Below the pieces are notes generated by a model. That model made no database searches and was not told where the DNA came from. It was given only the letters and a program-made list of their open reading frames with translations. From assembly GCF_003122085.1 (NCBI RefSeq), contig NZ_QEXV01000007.1, forward strand, positions 1-64,000: 64,000 bases of DNA, in the 5' to 3' direction. Shown one piece after another: positions 25,659 through 35,437 of this stretch (within the stretch, counting starts at the first letter, position 1; each line of letters begins with the position of its first letter). This DNA is from Marinicauda salina. GTDB lineage: Bacteria > Pseudomonadota > Alphaproteobacteria > Caulobacterales > Maricaulaceae. The position numbers and the translations under genes are program-made.

Positions 25659-26738
25659 ATGACCCTGCAGCCCCGGCCCGGCATTCTCGACATCAAACCC
25701 TACAAGCCCGGCGCGGCGGCGCCCGAGGGCGCGGCGAAGCTGTCCTCGAACGAGAACGCGCTGGGCTGCAGCGAGAAGGCCGCCGAGGCGTTCCGCGCTT
25801 GCGCCGAGCGGCTGCACATCTATCCCGACGGCGGCGCCGGCGAGCTGCGCGAAGCGATCGGCGCGGCCGAAGGGGTCGACCCTGACCGCATCGTCTGCGG
25901 CGCCGGCTCCGACGAGCTCCTGCAGCTGATCGGCCGGGCCTATCTCGATCCCGGCGACAAGGTCGTCCAGACCGAGTACGGCTTCCTCGTCTACCGCCTG
26001 GTCGCCAAGCAGTCGGGCGCCGAGATCGTCTCCGCGCCGGAGACGGACTACCGCGCCGACGTCGACGCCATCCTCGAGACGGCCGGCGACGACGCGAAGA
26101 TCGTCTTCCTCGCCAATCCGAACAATCCGACCGGGACCTATATTCCGGCCTCCGAGGTGCGCCGTCTCCGCGAGAGCCTGCCCGCCGACACGCTGCTCGT
26201 GCTCGACGCGGCTTACGCCGAGTTCGTCGACGCGCCGGACTACGAGAGCGGCATGGCGATGGTCGACGCGTACGACAACGTCGTGTGCACCCGCACCTTC
26301 TCGAAGATCCACGGCCTCGCCGGCCTGCGGCTGGGCTGGGCGTACGGCCGGCCCGAGATCGTCGACGTGCTCCACCGCGTGCGCGGGCCGTTCAACGTCA
26401 ACCTGCCCGCGATCGCGGCGGGGACGGCGGCGATCGGCGACCGCGACTTCGTCAAGCGCTCCAAGGCGCACAACGACGAGTGGGTCGCCTGGCTCGTCCA
26501 GCAGATCCGCGGCCTCGGCCTCGAGGTCACGCCGTCGGTGTGCAATTTCGTGCTGGTCCACTTCCCCGACGAAGACGGCAGGCGCGCCGAGGACGCCGAC
26601 GCCTTCCTCGCCGAACGCGGCCTGATCACGCGCCCGCTTCAGCCTTACGGGCTGCCGAACGCGCTGAGGATCTCGGTGGGGCTGGCCGAGGACAACCGGG
26701 CCGTCGCCGACGCGCTCGGCGAGTTCGTCGCGCGCTAG
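25659..26738 (+). CDS. hisC: Histidinol-phosphate aminotransferase
   Basis: A 359-residue fold-type I PLP enzyme. It transaminates imidazole-acetol phosphate to histidinol phosphate; many alphaproteobacterial HisC2 enzymes also act on aromatic amino acids. Motifs are LSSNENALG, IYPDGGAGELREAI, FLANPNNPTGTYI, LDAAYAEF, and the Schiff-base lysine K216 in TFSKIHGLAGLRLGW. No other his gene is adjacent, so an aromatic or tyrosine role is possible. Its stop overlaps the convergent DUF2125 gene by 4 bp. Confidence 0.93.
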   Translation: MTLQPRPGILDIKPYKPGAAAPEGAAKLSSNENALGCSEKAAEAFRACAERLHIYPDGGAGELREAIGAAEGVDPDRIVCGAGSDELLQLIGRAYLDPGDKVVQTEYGFLVYRLVAKQSGAEIVSAPETDYRADVDAILETAGDDAKIVFLANPNNPTGTYIPASEVRRLRESLPADTLLVLDAAYAEFVDAPDYESGMAMVDAYDNVVCTRTFSKIHGLAGLRLGWAYGRPEIVDVLHRVRGPFNVNLPAIAAGTAAIGDRDFVKRSKAHNDEWVAWLVQQIRGLGLEVTPSVCNFVLVHFPDEDGRRAEDADAFLAERGLITRPLQPYGLPNALRISVGLAEDNRAVADALGEFVAR

Positions 26739-27808
26739 TCCGGATCGGACAGCCCGCCCAGCCGCGCCGGGCCGAGGAAGATTCCGCCGTTCTGCAGGCG
26801 GAAGGGCAGGGCCAGCCCGCCGCCGCGCCGCGGCGCCATCATGGCCGCCAGCTGCAGCGCCTCGCCCTGGTCGGGCGCGACGAGTCCCGCCTCGACCAGC
26901 GCGCCGACCAGCACGTCGGGATCGGTGACGATCACCGACAGGCGGCCGCTGGGCGTGAAATCCTCGCCGAGGCTGATATCGCCCTCGCCGGCGACCTCGG
27001 CCGGTCCCCAGAGCATCTGGGCGGCGTTGACGAGGATCCGCCCGCCCGCGCGCGTCCATGCGGCCAAATCGCCCTCGGCGGCGAGCTCGTTCCACTCGGT
27101 CAGCTCGGCGTCGAGGCGCAGCCGGCTGATCTCCGGACCGAACGTCGCGCTGACGTCCTCGCTGAGCAGGCCGGCGGCGAGCTGCGCGCCATTGGCCTCG
27201 ATGCGCGCATGCAGGCGGTCGCCGTCTTCGATCCGGCCGTTAAGCCGCACCGCGCCGAGCGCCGACACCGCGGGGCGCGGGCCTTCGGTGGTGGCGATGG
27301 TGAGCGCGTCGATCTCCGCGCCGATGCGGTCGGTCGCGCCGTCCGCGCCGGCCAGGCTGACGCGGGCCTGCTCGGCCTCGATGGCGTAGCGCGCCGGCGT
27401 TCCGTCGATCTCGGTCTCCAGGTTGAGCGGCGAGCCGAAGGTGAGGATCCAGTGATTGAAGCTGAACAGCTGGGCGCTGGCGGCGAAGCGCGGCATGTCG
27501 GCCCGCCAGCCGCCGTCGGCGGCCGGGGCGACGATCTCGGGATCGCGGGCGCGCAGCGTGAAGCGGAACGGATAGCCCGTCACGCGCAGCTGGTGGTAGC
27601 TGATCTCGTAGCCGGCGGCCTGCTGTTCGGCGACCCACGCCTCGCCGCGCTCCTGGATGCGGCCGGCGGCGTAGAACCAGTAGACGGCGTGGACGATCAG
27701 CAGAACGACGAAGAGGCCGAGCGGAACGAAAAGCAGCTTGCGCGACGGCCCGCGCTTGCGGTTGAGCGCCTGGTAGTAGGGGTGATCGATCTGCGAGGTG
27801 TCGGTCAT
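26735..27808 (-). CDS. DUF2125 family membrane-anchored protein
   Basis: 357 residues. One N-terminal membrane anchor (LLFVPLGLFVVLLIVHAVYW) precedes a long beta-rich periplasmic region beginning YEISYHQLRVTGYPFRFTL, the DUF2125 signature. The layout resembles AsmA-like lipid-transport proteins, but a function is not established. It is the last gene of the ftsE-ftsX-ydcF-plsC-DUF2125 run and overlaps plsC by 4 bp (ATGA). A link to envelope lipids is inferred from that context. Confidence 0.87.
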   Translation of the reverse strand: MTDTSQIDHPYYQALNRKRGPSRKLLFVPLGLFVVLLIVHAVYWFYAAGRIQERGEAWVAEQQAAGYEISYHQLRVTGYPFRFTLRARDPEIVAPAADGGWRADMPRFAASAQLFSFNHWILTFGSPLNLETEIDGTPARYAIEAEQARVSLAGADGATDRIGAEIDALTIATTEGPRPAVSALGAVRLNGRIEDGDRLHARIEANGAQLAAGLLSEDVSATFGPEISRLRLDAELTEWNELAAEGDLAAWTRAGGRILVNAAQMLWGPAEVAGEGDISLGEDFTPSGRLSVIVTDPDVLVGALVEAGLVAPDQGEALQLAAMMAPRRGGGLALPFRLQNGGIFLGPARLGGLSDPD

Positions 27809-28545
27809 GCCGCGTCCGCCGCGCGCTGCGCGTCCGTTTCGCGCTCCACGAGCGCGTCGGAGGCGGTTTCGATGCGTGTCTCAAGCTCGGACATGAATGC
27901 GTCCCTCGACAGTCCCGGCTCGATCGCAGGCAAGAACTCCACCACGATCGTTCCCGGCCGGCGGATGAAGCCGTGCCCGGGCCAGTGCAGGCCCGAGTTC
28001 AGCGCCACCGGCGCGCATTTAACCTTCATCGCCGCGTACAGCCCCGCCACGCCGGGCTTGTAGCTCTCCGCCGCGCCGGGATCGACGCGCGTGCCCTGAG
28101 GAAAGATCACGACCTGGCGGCCTTCCTCGGCGCGCTCGCGCGCCTGGCGCAGCATCTTCCGCATGGCCGTCCCCCCGGCGGCGCGGTCGACGGAGATGTT
28201 GCGCAGCTTCATCGCATACCAGCCGAAAAAGGGCAGCCAGACCAGCTCCTTCTTCAGGATGATCGCGGGGTCGTCGAGTATGCGCCAGAAGGCGAGCGTC
28301 TCGAACATCGACTGGTGCTTGGAGGCGACGAGCGCCCCGCCATGGGGAATATGCTCGCGTCCGCGCACCTCGTAACGGATCCCGCACAGGAGCTTGAGCC
28401 CGCCGAATACGAGGTCGAGATAGACCTGCATGCAGGCGCGCGTCCAGCTGCGCGGCCCCAGCAGGCTCGGCGCGCAGACGACGCCCATCACCGCCATCAG
28501 GCCGTACATCCAGACGACGAAGAGGGCTGATCCAAGGACCGCCAT
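27805..28545 (-). CDS. plsC: 1-acyl-sn-glycerol-3-phosphate acyltransferase
   Basis: 246 residues. It makes phosphatidic acid from lysophosphatidic acid at the inner membrane. A hydrophobic N-terminus (VVWMYGLMAVMGVVCAP) precedes the acyltransferase motif SKHQSMFET. This is the HX4E form in place of HX4D, a variant I recall in alphaproteobacterial PlsC. Motif III reads VIFPQGTRVDPG. The gene overlaps DUF2125 downstream and lies 12 bp after ydcF. Confidence 0.92.
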   Translation of the reverse strand: MAVLGSALFVVWMYGLMAVMGVVCAPSLLGPRSWTRACMQVYLDLVFGGLKLLCGIRYEVRGREHIPHGGALVASKHQSMFETLAFWRILDDPAIILKKELVWLPFFGWYAMKLRNISVDRAAGGTAMRKMLRQARERAEEGRQVVIFPQGTRVDPGAAESYKPGVAGLYAAMKVKCAPVALNSGLHWPGHGFIRRPGTIVVEFLPAIEPGLSRDAFMSELETRIETASDALVERETDAQRAADAA

Positions 28546-28557
28546 CGGGGCTCCCGC

Positions 28558-29154
28558 TCAGCGCCCGGCCGGTTGCGGGGATGCGCGTCGGCCCCCCACC
28601 CGCGCATAGACCGCGGCGTACTTGAAGAATTCCTGGACCCAGCGCCGCGCCGCGCGGGCGTCCGACCACGGCGCCGGACCGCGCACAGCATAGGCCACGA
28701 GTTCGGCTTCGGGCATCGCCGCATGCAGCTCCAGCAGGGCGCGGGGCATGTGATAGTCCGACGTCACGACCACGAGGCGGCCATAGTCGTGCGAGCGCGC
28801 CCAGCGCGCCGTCTGGGCGGCGTTCGACAGCGTGTCGGTCGCCGCCGTGTCGAAGTCCACGCAGCACTCGAACAGCGCCGGCGAGCCGCCGACGGCCGCC
28901 CGGACGGCGTCGGCCGCGCTGTCGGGGTGTGCGCCCGAGATGAGCAGGCGTTCGCCGCGGCCGCTTTCGAGCAGGCCGACGGCCGTGGCGACCCGGTCCT
29001 CGCCGCCCGTCAGCGCGACGATCGCGTCGCCGCGGGCGCTCGAGGAGGGGCCGTGAGTAGTCGCCTCGCGGACGAACAGCGCGAAGCCGATCACCAGCCC
29101 CGCCGTCACAGCGAAGGCCGCCAGGCGCAGCATGCCGAGCGCGCGTTCGTTCAT
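28558..29154 (-). CDS. YdcF/DUF218 family membrane protein
   Basis: 198 residues. One N-terminal anchor (LAAFAVTAGLVIGFALFV) is followed by the DUF218 domain: DAIVALTGGEDRVATAVGLL, ERLLISGAHPDS, TLSNAAQTARWA and VVVTSDYHMPRALLEL. The SanA/ElyC/YdcF group acts in envelope and cell-wall integrity; the reaction is not known. It is the middle gene of the ftsEX-plsC run, 55 bp after ftsX. Confidence 0.9.
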   Translation of the reverse strand: MNERALGMLRLAAFAVTAGLVIGFALFVREATTHGPSSSARGDAIVALTGGEDRVATAVGLLESGRGERLLISGAHPDSAADAVRAAVGGSPALFECCVDFDTAATDTLSNAAQTARWARSHDYGRLVVVTSDYHMPRALLELHAAMPEAELVAYAVRGPAPWSDARAARRWVQEFFKYAAVYARVGGRRASPQPAGR

Positions 29155-29209
29155 CCTTGCGGCTCCATGTCGGGGATCATCGCGCGGTTTTGCGGCGAAG
29201 GCGAGGCCG

Positions 29210-30103
29210 TCATGTCCAGCGCGCCCTGAGCGCCGAGCGCACCGCCGCCCGGGCCGCCAGCGCCGAGATCAGCCCGGACAGGATCGCCGCGGCGGGCGGA
29301 ATGGCCGCCGCGCTCCAGTGCAGCTCCAGCGTCGGCAGGAAGAAGAGCGAACCCGCCGGCCCGCCGGCGATGGCCAGCCCGAGCGCGGCCAGCGTGGCGA
29401 AGATCGCGCCGGCCAGCCCGGCCTTCAGCCCGAGAATGAAGAAGCGGCGCTGGAACAGGCCGGTGATGAACGGGTCGGGCGCGCCGACGAGATGCAGCGC
29501 GTCGGCGATCTCCCAGCGCGCCGCCAGAGAGGCCCGGGCGGCGAAAGCCACCACGGCGGCCGCCGCGATCCCCAGCACGAAGACGAGGCCGAAGGCGAAA
29601 TAACGCACCGCGCCGGCCGCGCGGGCCACGGCGTTCGCCCAGCGCCCGTGATCGTCGACGAGGACCTGGTAGGGCGCGTCCTCGAGCAGGGCCTCGATCG
29701 CGCCCGGCGCGGGCGGTTCGGCCGGGTCGACGGTCACCGCGATCAGGCGCGGCACGGGCAAATCATCGGGCAGGGCGCCGTCGCCCAGCCACGGGCGCAG
29801 CAGGGCCTCGGCGGAGGCGCGCGATCGCGCCTCGACATCGACGACGCCGGGCAGCTCCGCGATGCGCCCGGCCGCTTCGGCGGCGTCGGCGTCGGCGTCG
29901 CGGCCTTCCGCCGGCATGAGCTGGACCGTGATCTCGTCGGTGAGCTGGGCCGTCCAGCCCGCCGCCGCGCCCCAGGCGCCGGCCGCGCCGAGCGCGGCGA
30001 GGCAGGCCAGGAAAACCAGGATCGAGGCGACCGCGAAGAGCGGCCGGTCGCGGTCGGCGTCCGGCGGCAGCAGCGGTCCCGACTTCGGCGGGGCCTCGCT
30101 CAT
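29210..30103 (-). CDS. ftsX: Cell division protein FtsX
   Basis: 297 residues. The topology is one N-terminal helix (FAVASILVFLACLAALGAAG), a periplasmic domain (about 55-160), then three C-terminal helices including YFAFGLVFVLGIAAAAVVAF. With FtsE it forms the ABC-like complex that controls septal peptidoglycan hydrolases. The conserved segment EIADALHLVGAPDPFITGLF marks the cytoplasmic coupling helix. The start overlaps the ftsE stop (ATGA). Confidence 0.94.
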   Translation of the reverse strand: MSEAPPKSGPLLPPDADRDRPLFAVASILVFLACLAALGAAGAWGAAAGWTAQLTDEITVQLMPAEGRDADADAAEAAGRIAELPGVVDVEARSRASAEALLRPWLGDGALPDDLPVPRLIAVTVDPAEPPAPGAIEALLEDAPYQVLVDDHGRWANAVARAAGAVRYFAFGLVFVLGIAAAAVVAFAARASLAARWEIADALHLVGAPDPFITGLFQRRFFILGLKAGLAGAIFATLAALGLAIAGGPAGSLFFLPTLELHWSAAAIPPAAAILSGLISALAARAAVRSALRARWT

Positions 30104-30819
30104 GCCGCCCGCGCCCCGTGCGCAAGCCGCCCGCCGGCGAGCTCCATCACCGGCGCGTCCAGCGAGCGCACCAGCGAGAAGTCGTGACTGGCCACCAGCA
30201 CGGTCGTGCCCAGCCGGTTGAGCTCGACGAAGAGCCGCATCAGCCGCCGCGCCATCGCGGGATCGACATTGCCCGTGGGCTCGTCGGCGATGAGCAGGTC
30301 GGGCTTGGCGACGACGGCGCGCGCGATCGCGGCGCGCTGCTGCTCGCCCCCGGACAGGGTCGCGGGATGGGCGTCCATGCGCTCGCCGAGTCCGACCCAG
30401 GCGAGCAGTTCGCCGACATCCTCGGCGTAGCTCGCCCGCGGCTGGCCGGCGACGCGCAGCGGCAGGGCGACGTTGTCGAACACGGTGAGATGATCGAGCA
30501 GGCGGAAGTCCTGGAAGATGACGCCGATGCGCCGCCTCAGACCGGGCAGGGACTCGCGCGGGATCATCGAGGCGTCGCGGCCGAACAGCGAGATGAGCCC
30601 GCTCGACGGTCGCTCGGCGAGATAGATCAGCCGCAGCAGGGTTGTCTTGCCCGCGCCCGACGGGCCGGTGAGAAACTGGAAACCTCCGCGTGGTAAATCA
30701 AAGGTGACGTCGCGCAGGACTTCCGGTCCGCGGCCGTAGCGCATGCCGACTCCCTGGAACCGGACGGCCGGTTCCGCGCCGTTCGACGGCGTGTCGGGGT
30801 CTCGCGCTTCGGCGGTCAT
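30100..30819 (-). CDS. ftsE: Cell division ATP-binding protein FtsE
   Basis: A 239-residue ABC ATPase. Walker A is GPSGAGKTT, the Q-loop is VIFQDFRLL, the signature is LSGGEQQR and Walker B is LLIADEPTG. VRFQGVGMRYGRGPEVLRDV opens the domain after about 20 variable residues. It drives FtsX in divisome activation. It is first in a five-gene minus-strand operon and divergent from the zinc-ribbon protein gene, with about 80 bp for both promoters. Confidence 0.95.
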   Translation of the reverse strand: MTAEARDPDTPSNGAEPAVRFQGVGMRYGRGPEVLRDVTFDLPRGGFQFLTGPSGAGKTTLLRLIYLAERPSSGLISLFGRDASMIPRESLPGLRRRIGVIFQDFRLLDHLTVFDNVALPLRVAGQPRASYAEDVGELLAWVGLGERMDAHPATLSGGEQQRAAIARAVVAKPDLLIADEPTGNVDPAMARRLMRLFVELNRLGTTVLVASHDFSLVRSLDAPVMELAGGRLAHGARAA

Positions 30820-30900
30820 CGGATGGGTCGGGCCCTGATTCGGTCGGATCGGCGGAAGGAGCGCGAGGCGGACTATGCAGGAGCAAAGAGGTCTGCGTCC

Positions 30901-31626
30901 ATGATCGTGACCTGTCCGAGCTGCGACACGCGGTATCGCGCCGAAGACGACGCGCTGAGCGCGCGCGGCGGCCGCGTGCGCTGCGCGTCCTGCGGCCATT
31001 CCTGGAAGGTCGAGGCCGAGGCGCTGACGCTGAGCGAAGCGGTCGACGTCCCCGCGGTCGAGGAGACGCCGCTCAAGGCCGAGCCGGTCTCCGCGCCGAC
31101 GCTGCAGGCCCGGCCGCTCAAGCCCCACGAGCTGATCCGCCGCCGGGCCGAGGTGCGCCGCCGCAATGCGCGCCTCGCCGTCTCCGGCGTCGGCTGGCTG
31201 GGCGTCGCGGCCATGTTCGCGGTCATGCTGGGCGGCGCCTGGATCATGCGCGTCGACATCATGCGCGTCTGGCCGCAATCGAGCGCGGCGTTCGCCGCAG
31301 TCGGCGCGCCGGTCAATCCCTACGGCCTCGAGGTGCGCAATCTCTCGGTGGCGCGCGAGGAGACCGACGGCGCGCCCGCGCTGGCGATCGAGGGCGACGT
31401 GGTCAACATCACCGGCCGGGCGCGCGAGATCCCGCCGCTGCGCGCCGCCCTGCTCGACGCCGACGGCGCGCCGCTGGTCGAGTGGGTCGTGCTGATGGAA
31501 TCGCCGGAACTTGACGCCGAGGCGATGGAGCGCTTCCGCACCATCATGCCCGATCCGCCGGAGGCCGCCGCCGAGATCGAGGTGATCTTCGATCCCGATG
31601 CGCGGCCGGCCGGGCAAGCAGACTAG
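30901..31626 (+). CDS. MJ0042 zinc-ribbon membrane protein (DUF3426-like C-terminus)
   Basis: 241 residues. The N-terminus is a zinc ribbon with two CxxC pairs (TCPSCDTRYR and RCASCGHSW). A linker follows, then one membrane helix (GWLGVAAMFAVMLGGAWIM). The exported C-terminal domain (VRNLSVAREETDGAPALAIE onward) resembles DUF3426. The start ATG at 30901 is set by the ribbon beginning MIVTCPSC. Proteins of this type lie next to ftsE in many alphaproteobacteria (from memory). The role is unknown, perhaps envelope regulation. Confidence 0.88.
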   Translation: MIVTCPSCDTRYRAEDDALSARGGRVRCASCGHSWKVEAEALTLSEAVDVPAVEETPLKAEPVSAPTLQARPLKPHELIRRRAEVRRRNARLAVSGVGWLGVAAMFAVMLGGAWIMRVDIMRVWPQSSAAFAAVGAPVNPYGLEVRNLSVAREETDGAPALAIEGDVVNITGRAREIPPLRAALLDADGAPLVEWVVLMESPELDAEAMERFRTIMPDPPEAAAEIEVIFDPDARPAGQAD

Positions 31627-32852
31627 GCGCGAAACGCGCTCTCCGGAACGCGCAGGTTCGGCCGTTGCGCCGCGGTCCCCGCGCCGCCGACAAGCTTGTC
31701 GGCGGCCGCCCAGCGCGGCTGGGGATGGCCCGGCGGATCGGCGTAGCCGGCGCGGGCGAGCATCTGGATGGTTCCGAGTCGCCCGCCGAGTCCGAGGCGC
31801 GTATGGACGGCGTCGTAGAACTCCGAGACTTCCTGGTATTCCTGCAGCGCCTGGCTCATCGGGTGGAGTGCGAGACCGCGCGCGGTCGCCTCGAGCTGCA
31901 TGCGGAGCCATGACCGTCCCGCGGCGACCTGGCTTTCCCGGTCATTGCGCTCGGTGGCGAGCCAGACGAAGGCCGGCGTCCCGGCCGCCTGCTCCTCGTA
32001 CATCGTCACGCCCTGCCGGAAGGCGGTGCTCTCGGGGTCCATCATCGCGCTGCGCGTGACCATGCCCGCGGCGGCCATCGCCTCGATCGCGGGTCCCTGC
32101 AGCGCGATTCCGTCCGGGTTCGCATTGATCTCGGCCTTGCCGATGCGCATCACCGCGACCGTCTCGGCCTGAACCCGCGGCGTCATCAGCTCGCGGATCC
32201 CGGCCTCGCGCACGATCTCGCGCAGCGGCGCGACCGCGTCGGGCGACGTCTCCGCGCCGAAGGCGACGCGCGACGCTTCGGCGCCGCGGCGCAGATATTC
32301 CAGCGTCTCGGGCGGCGGCGGACGGCCGGGATCGTAGGCGGTCTTGATCGTGCGCCGCGCGCCGAGCTGGTCGAACAGGACGTCGGGTTCGGCCTCCGGA
32401 TTTTCGGCGAGCGCGATGCGCGCGACCGGCCGGTCGTCGAGCGACATCGGATAGACGCCCTCGGGAAACAGCGTCGTTTCAGTCGCGAAGCCATTGGCGG
32501 CCGCGGCGAGATCGATCGCCTCGAGAAAGCCGCCCAGGCTCACGACGGTCTGGCGGGCGAAGGGGTCCGTGCGCGGCAGCAGCAGGCCGGTGTCCGGCAG
32601 AACGGTGACGACGCCGGGCTCTGACAGATCGGCGATCCAGGGCTGGAGATTGTGCGAGGAGGGCGCGAGCACGGCCCAGCGCAGGATCGTGATCCGCGGA
32701 TCCTCGTGGGGCTCGCCCGCGATCCGCCAGGGTTCGGTCGCTTCGCGCGGCGTGCGGGTGACGACCCAGCCGCCCCCGGCGCCGACGACCAGAAGCGCCG
32801 CCCCGCCGAAACCGAGCAGGCGCAGCGTGCGTCGCTTCTTCTGGTCCGCCAT
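31623..32852 (-). CDS. Acg-type nitroreductase-like flavoprotein, exported
   Basis: 409 residues from the ATG at 32852, decided by GGGAGG 8 nt upstream. The N-terminus (KKRRTLRLLGFGGAALLVVG) has a twin-arginine-like run and a hydrophobic segment, suggesting Tat export or anchoring. The duplicated nitroreductase-like fold is shown by ILRWAVLAPSSHNLQPW and SWLRMQLEATARGLALHPMS. This matches the mycobacterial Acg group, which binds FMN but lacks reductase activity. It follows the DUF4175 gene by 57 bp on the same strand. Confidence 0.82.
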   Translation of the reverse strand: MADQKKRRTLRLLGFGGAALLVVGAGGGWVVTRTPREATEPWRIAGEPHEDPRITILRWAVLAPSSHNLQPWIADLSEPGVVTVLPDTGLLLPRTDPFARQTVVSLGGFLEAIDLAAAANGFATETTLFPEGVYPMSLDDRPVARIALAENPEAEPDVLFDQLGARRTIKTAYDPGRPPPPETLEYLRRGAEASRVAFGAETSPDAVAPLREIVREAGIRELMTPRVQAETVAVMRIGKAEINANPDGIALQGPAIEAMAAAGMVTRSAMMDPESTAFRQGVTMYEEQAAGTPAFVWLATERNDRESQVAAGRSWLRMQLEATARGLALHPMSQALQEYQEVSEFYDAVHTRLGLGGRLGTIQMLARAGYADPPGHPQPRWAAADKLVGGAGTAAQRPNLRVPESAFRA

Positions 32853-32909
32853 CGCCTGACCTCCCCGTTTTCCGAGAACGTCCGAAAATACCACGCCGAG
32901 ATGGGCGCG

Positions 32910-35360
32910 TCAGAAGCGTTCGAGCAGCCGGTCGATATAGTCGAGCTCGTCCTGGGGACGGTTCTGTTCAGCCGCCCGGCGGCGCAGCTCCTCCAGGATC
33001 GACCGGGCGCGCTGGCGTTCGCTCTCGCTGGGCAGGTCGACGCCGCCGCCCATCGCCCCGCTTCCGGATCGTCCGAGCGGATCGGTCTCGCCGTCCTGGC
33101 CCTGCTGGCCGCGCGCTTCGGCCAGGCGGCGGGCGGCCTCGCCCGCGCCTTCCCGCAGCGCCTGCAACGCCTCGTCCTGGGCGTCGAGCGCCCGGTCGCG
33201 ATCACCCCCGCGCAGCGCCTCCTCGGCCTCGCGCATGGCGCGGCGGGCCTCGTCGAGCGCCTCGGCGGCCGCGCCCCCGGGCGCGCTCTCGGAGAACTCG
33301 CCAGTGCGCTCGCCGAGCGCGCCCTGGCGTCCGGCGAGATCGCGCGGCGCCTCGCCGCCGCCGGCCTCGCCGTCCTCCTCGCCGCCGCCCTGCGGCCGGC
33401 CGGATTGACCGTCCTCGCCGCGGAAGGTCTCGTCCATGAGCTCGCGCTGCTCGCCGATGAGATCGCCGAGCTCCTCGAGCGCCTCGCGCAGGGCGCGCGA
33501 CATCTCGCTCTCGCCATCGCCCTGCCCGCCGCGGGCGAGCTGCATCTGCATGTTGCGCAGCATTTCCGCCAGCGCGGCCAGCGCCCGGCGCGCGTTCAAC
33601 GTGTCGCCCAGCTCGGCGGACTCCCGGAGCGCGTCGAGCATCTCCTGCAGAGCGTCGGAGTTCATGCCGCCGCCTCCGCCGCCTTCGGCGAAGCGGCCTT
33701 CCTCGGCGGCCTCGCGGGCCAGCGCGGCCATGTAGTTCTGCATCGCCTGCTCGAAGGCGTCGAACAGCGCCGACAGTTCCATTGCGTCGGCGCCGCGGGC
33801 CATGGCGTCCATCAGCGCCTGCTCGGCGGCGCGCAGCGCGGCCTCGGCGTCAGCGAGGCTGCCCAGCTCGGCGCGCAGGGCGATCTGCCAGAGATCCTCG
33901 TCGAGATGGCCGAGCGCGTCGATCTCGCGGGCGCGGCGGACCTCGTGGAGCGTCGTGCGCAGGCCCATGTAGACGATCGGGTCGTCGAAGAAGCGCGGCG
34001 GCGCGTCGCTCACCGCATCCAGGGCGAGCGCCAGCCGGCGCACCTCGTCCGGCGCCCGCTCGATGCGCCGGTCGGGCTGGTCGTCGAGATAGCGCGGCCG
34101 GTCGAGAGCGGGCGCGGGCTCCGCCTCGGGCATGGGCGCGTAGTCGTCGGAGACGCCGAGAAAGCCCTTGCGCTCGTGGGCCACGGCGCGGGCCAGCGGA
34201 TCGAGAAAGACCCGTTGCGGCAGGGTGATCGCGACCGGCGCGCTGCGCCCGGTCTGGCCGGCGGCGTCAGTCCCGGTCATGCGGATCAGCACGCGCTCGC
34301 CGGCGAGACGATGGCGGGCGAGATCGATCTCGGCTCCCTTGAGCCCGTCCTCGCCCGCGACCGTGACCGAACCCGGCGCGATCTCGACGCGCTCCCAGGC
34401 GTCGTCGGCGGGATCGCCGGCGTCGGGCTCCGGAGCGAACTCGAGCGCGAAGGCCTCGACGCCGTAATCGTCGCGGGCGACGAATTCGAGGCCGAGCCGG
34501 CCCTCGGCGTCGCCCTCGGGCTCGGCGGCCAGCGCCAGATGCGGCGGTTCGTCGGGAATGAGGGCGAGGCGGACCCGTTCGCGCAGCGCGCCGGCGCGCA
34601 CGGCGATCTCGCCGTCTTCGGCGGGGACGGCGCGGACCTGGTAGGTCCGCGGCCCGATCTGCTCGATCTCGGCCTCCGCGCCGGACACGCGCGGCGCGCC
34701 CCGCACGCCGGCGACCCGGGCGGCGAGGACGGAGCCTTCGGGAATCTCGAGCTCGCGGCGGTCGCGCAGATAGATCGTCGGCCGGCCGGTGTATTCGGGC
34801 GGCTCGATCCAGAGATCGGCGACGGCGGCTGCTCCGCCGCCGGCCAGCGGGCGCGGCAGGAAGGCGTCGTAGAGCCGGGCGTTGAGGCGGTCGCCGGCGG
34901 CCAGCCCGCCGACGACGAGCATCAGGACGAGGGCCACCCGCGCCCCCCACGGGTCGAGCGCCGCCCAGGCCGCCTTCGGCCGGCGGGTCCGCGCGCCGGC
35001 CAACCGGACGGCCATGCGTTCGCGATGGGCCGCCCACAGCGCGTCGTCGCCGGCCGACGGCGCATCGCGCAGGGCTTCGTAGGGCCGGTCGGCGAGCCGG
35101 CTGTCCTCCTCGACCCGGCGCTCGGCGTCGCGGCGGGCGGGCCAGGTGAAGCGTCGCGCGGCGCGAACCGCGGCGAACCCGCCGATCGCGGCGAGCGCCA
35201 GAGCCGTCAGCGCGCGCGCGGGATCGCCCAGCCGCTCGAACACGCCGAACAGGGCCAGGCCCGCATAGACGCCGATCACGGCGAGCGGGCCGGCGAGAAC
35301 CGGCGCGGCGCGCTCCCAGACAAGCGCGGCGCGGGCGAGGATCAGCGGCGTCGTGCGCAT
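32910..35360 (-). CDS. DUF4175/TIGR02302 family envelope protein
   Basis: 816 residues. Membrane helices lie at about 20-65 and 140-155 (VALVLMLVVGGLAAG), followed by an Ig-like beta region starting LWIEPPEYTGRPTIYLRD. The long C-terminal half is helical, rich in Glu, Gln, Gly and Met, and low-complexity (GGGGGGMNSDALQEML and later Gly-rich stretches). This is the alphaproteobacterial TIGR02302 architecture; function unknown. It normally lies downstream of argH and lysA. Here lysA is missing from the interval. Confidence 0.9.
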   Translation of the reverse strand: MRTTPLILARAALVWERAAPVLAGPLAVIGVYAGLALFGVFERLGDPARALTALALAAIGGFAAVRAARRFTWPARRDAERRVEEDSRLADRPYEALRDAPSAGDDALWAAHRERMAVRLAGARTRRPKAAWAALDPWGARVALVLMLVVGGLAAGDRLNARLYDAFLPRPLAGGGAAAVADLWIEPPEYTGRPTIYLRDRRELEIPEGSVLAARVAGVRGAPRVSGAEAEIEQIGPRTYQVRAVPAEDGEIAVRAGALRERVRLALIPDEPPHLALAAEPEGDAEGRLGLEFVARDDYGVEAFALEFAPEPDAGDPADDAWERVEIAPGSVTVAGEDGLKGAEIDLARHRLAGERVLIRMTGTDAAGQTGRSAPVAITLPQRVFLDPLARAVAHERKGFLGVSDDYAPMPEAEPAPALDRPRYLDDQPDRRIERAPDEVRRLALALDAVSDAPPRFFDDPIVYMGLRTTLHEVRRAREIDALGHLDEDLWQIALRAELGSLADAEAALRAAEQALMDAMARGADAMELSALFDAFEQAMQNYMAALAREAAEEGRFAEGGGGGGMNSDALQEMLDALRESAELGDTLNARRALAALAEMLRNMQMQLARGGQGDGESEMSRALREALEELGDLIGEQRELMDETFRGEDGQSGRPQGGGEEDGEAGGGEAPRDLAGRQGALGERTGEFSESAPGGAAAEALDEARRAMREAEEALRGGDRDRALDAQDEALQALREGAGEAARRLAEARGQQGQDGETDPLGRSGSGAMGGGVDLPSESERQRARSILEELRRRAAEQNRPQDELDYIDRLLERF

Positions 35361-35437
35361 ACGCGGAAAAGTCTAGTCGTCACGGGCCGGCTTGGCACGG
35401 GGGCGCTGCATGACGATTCCGACAGGTGGTCCGGCCG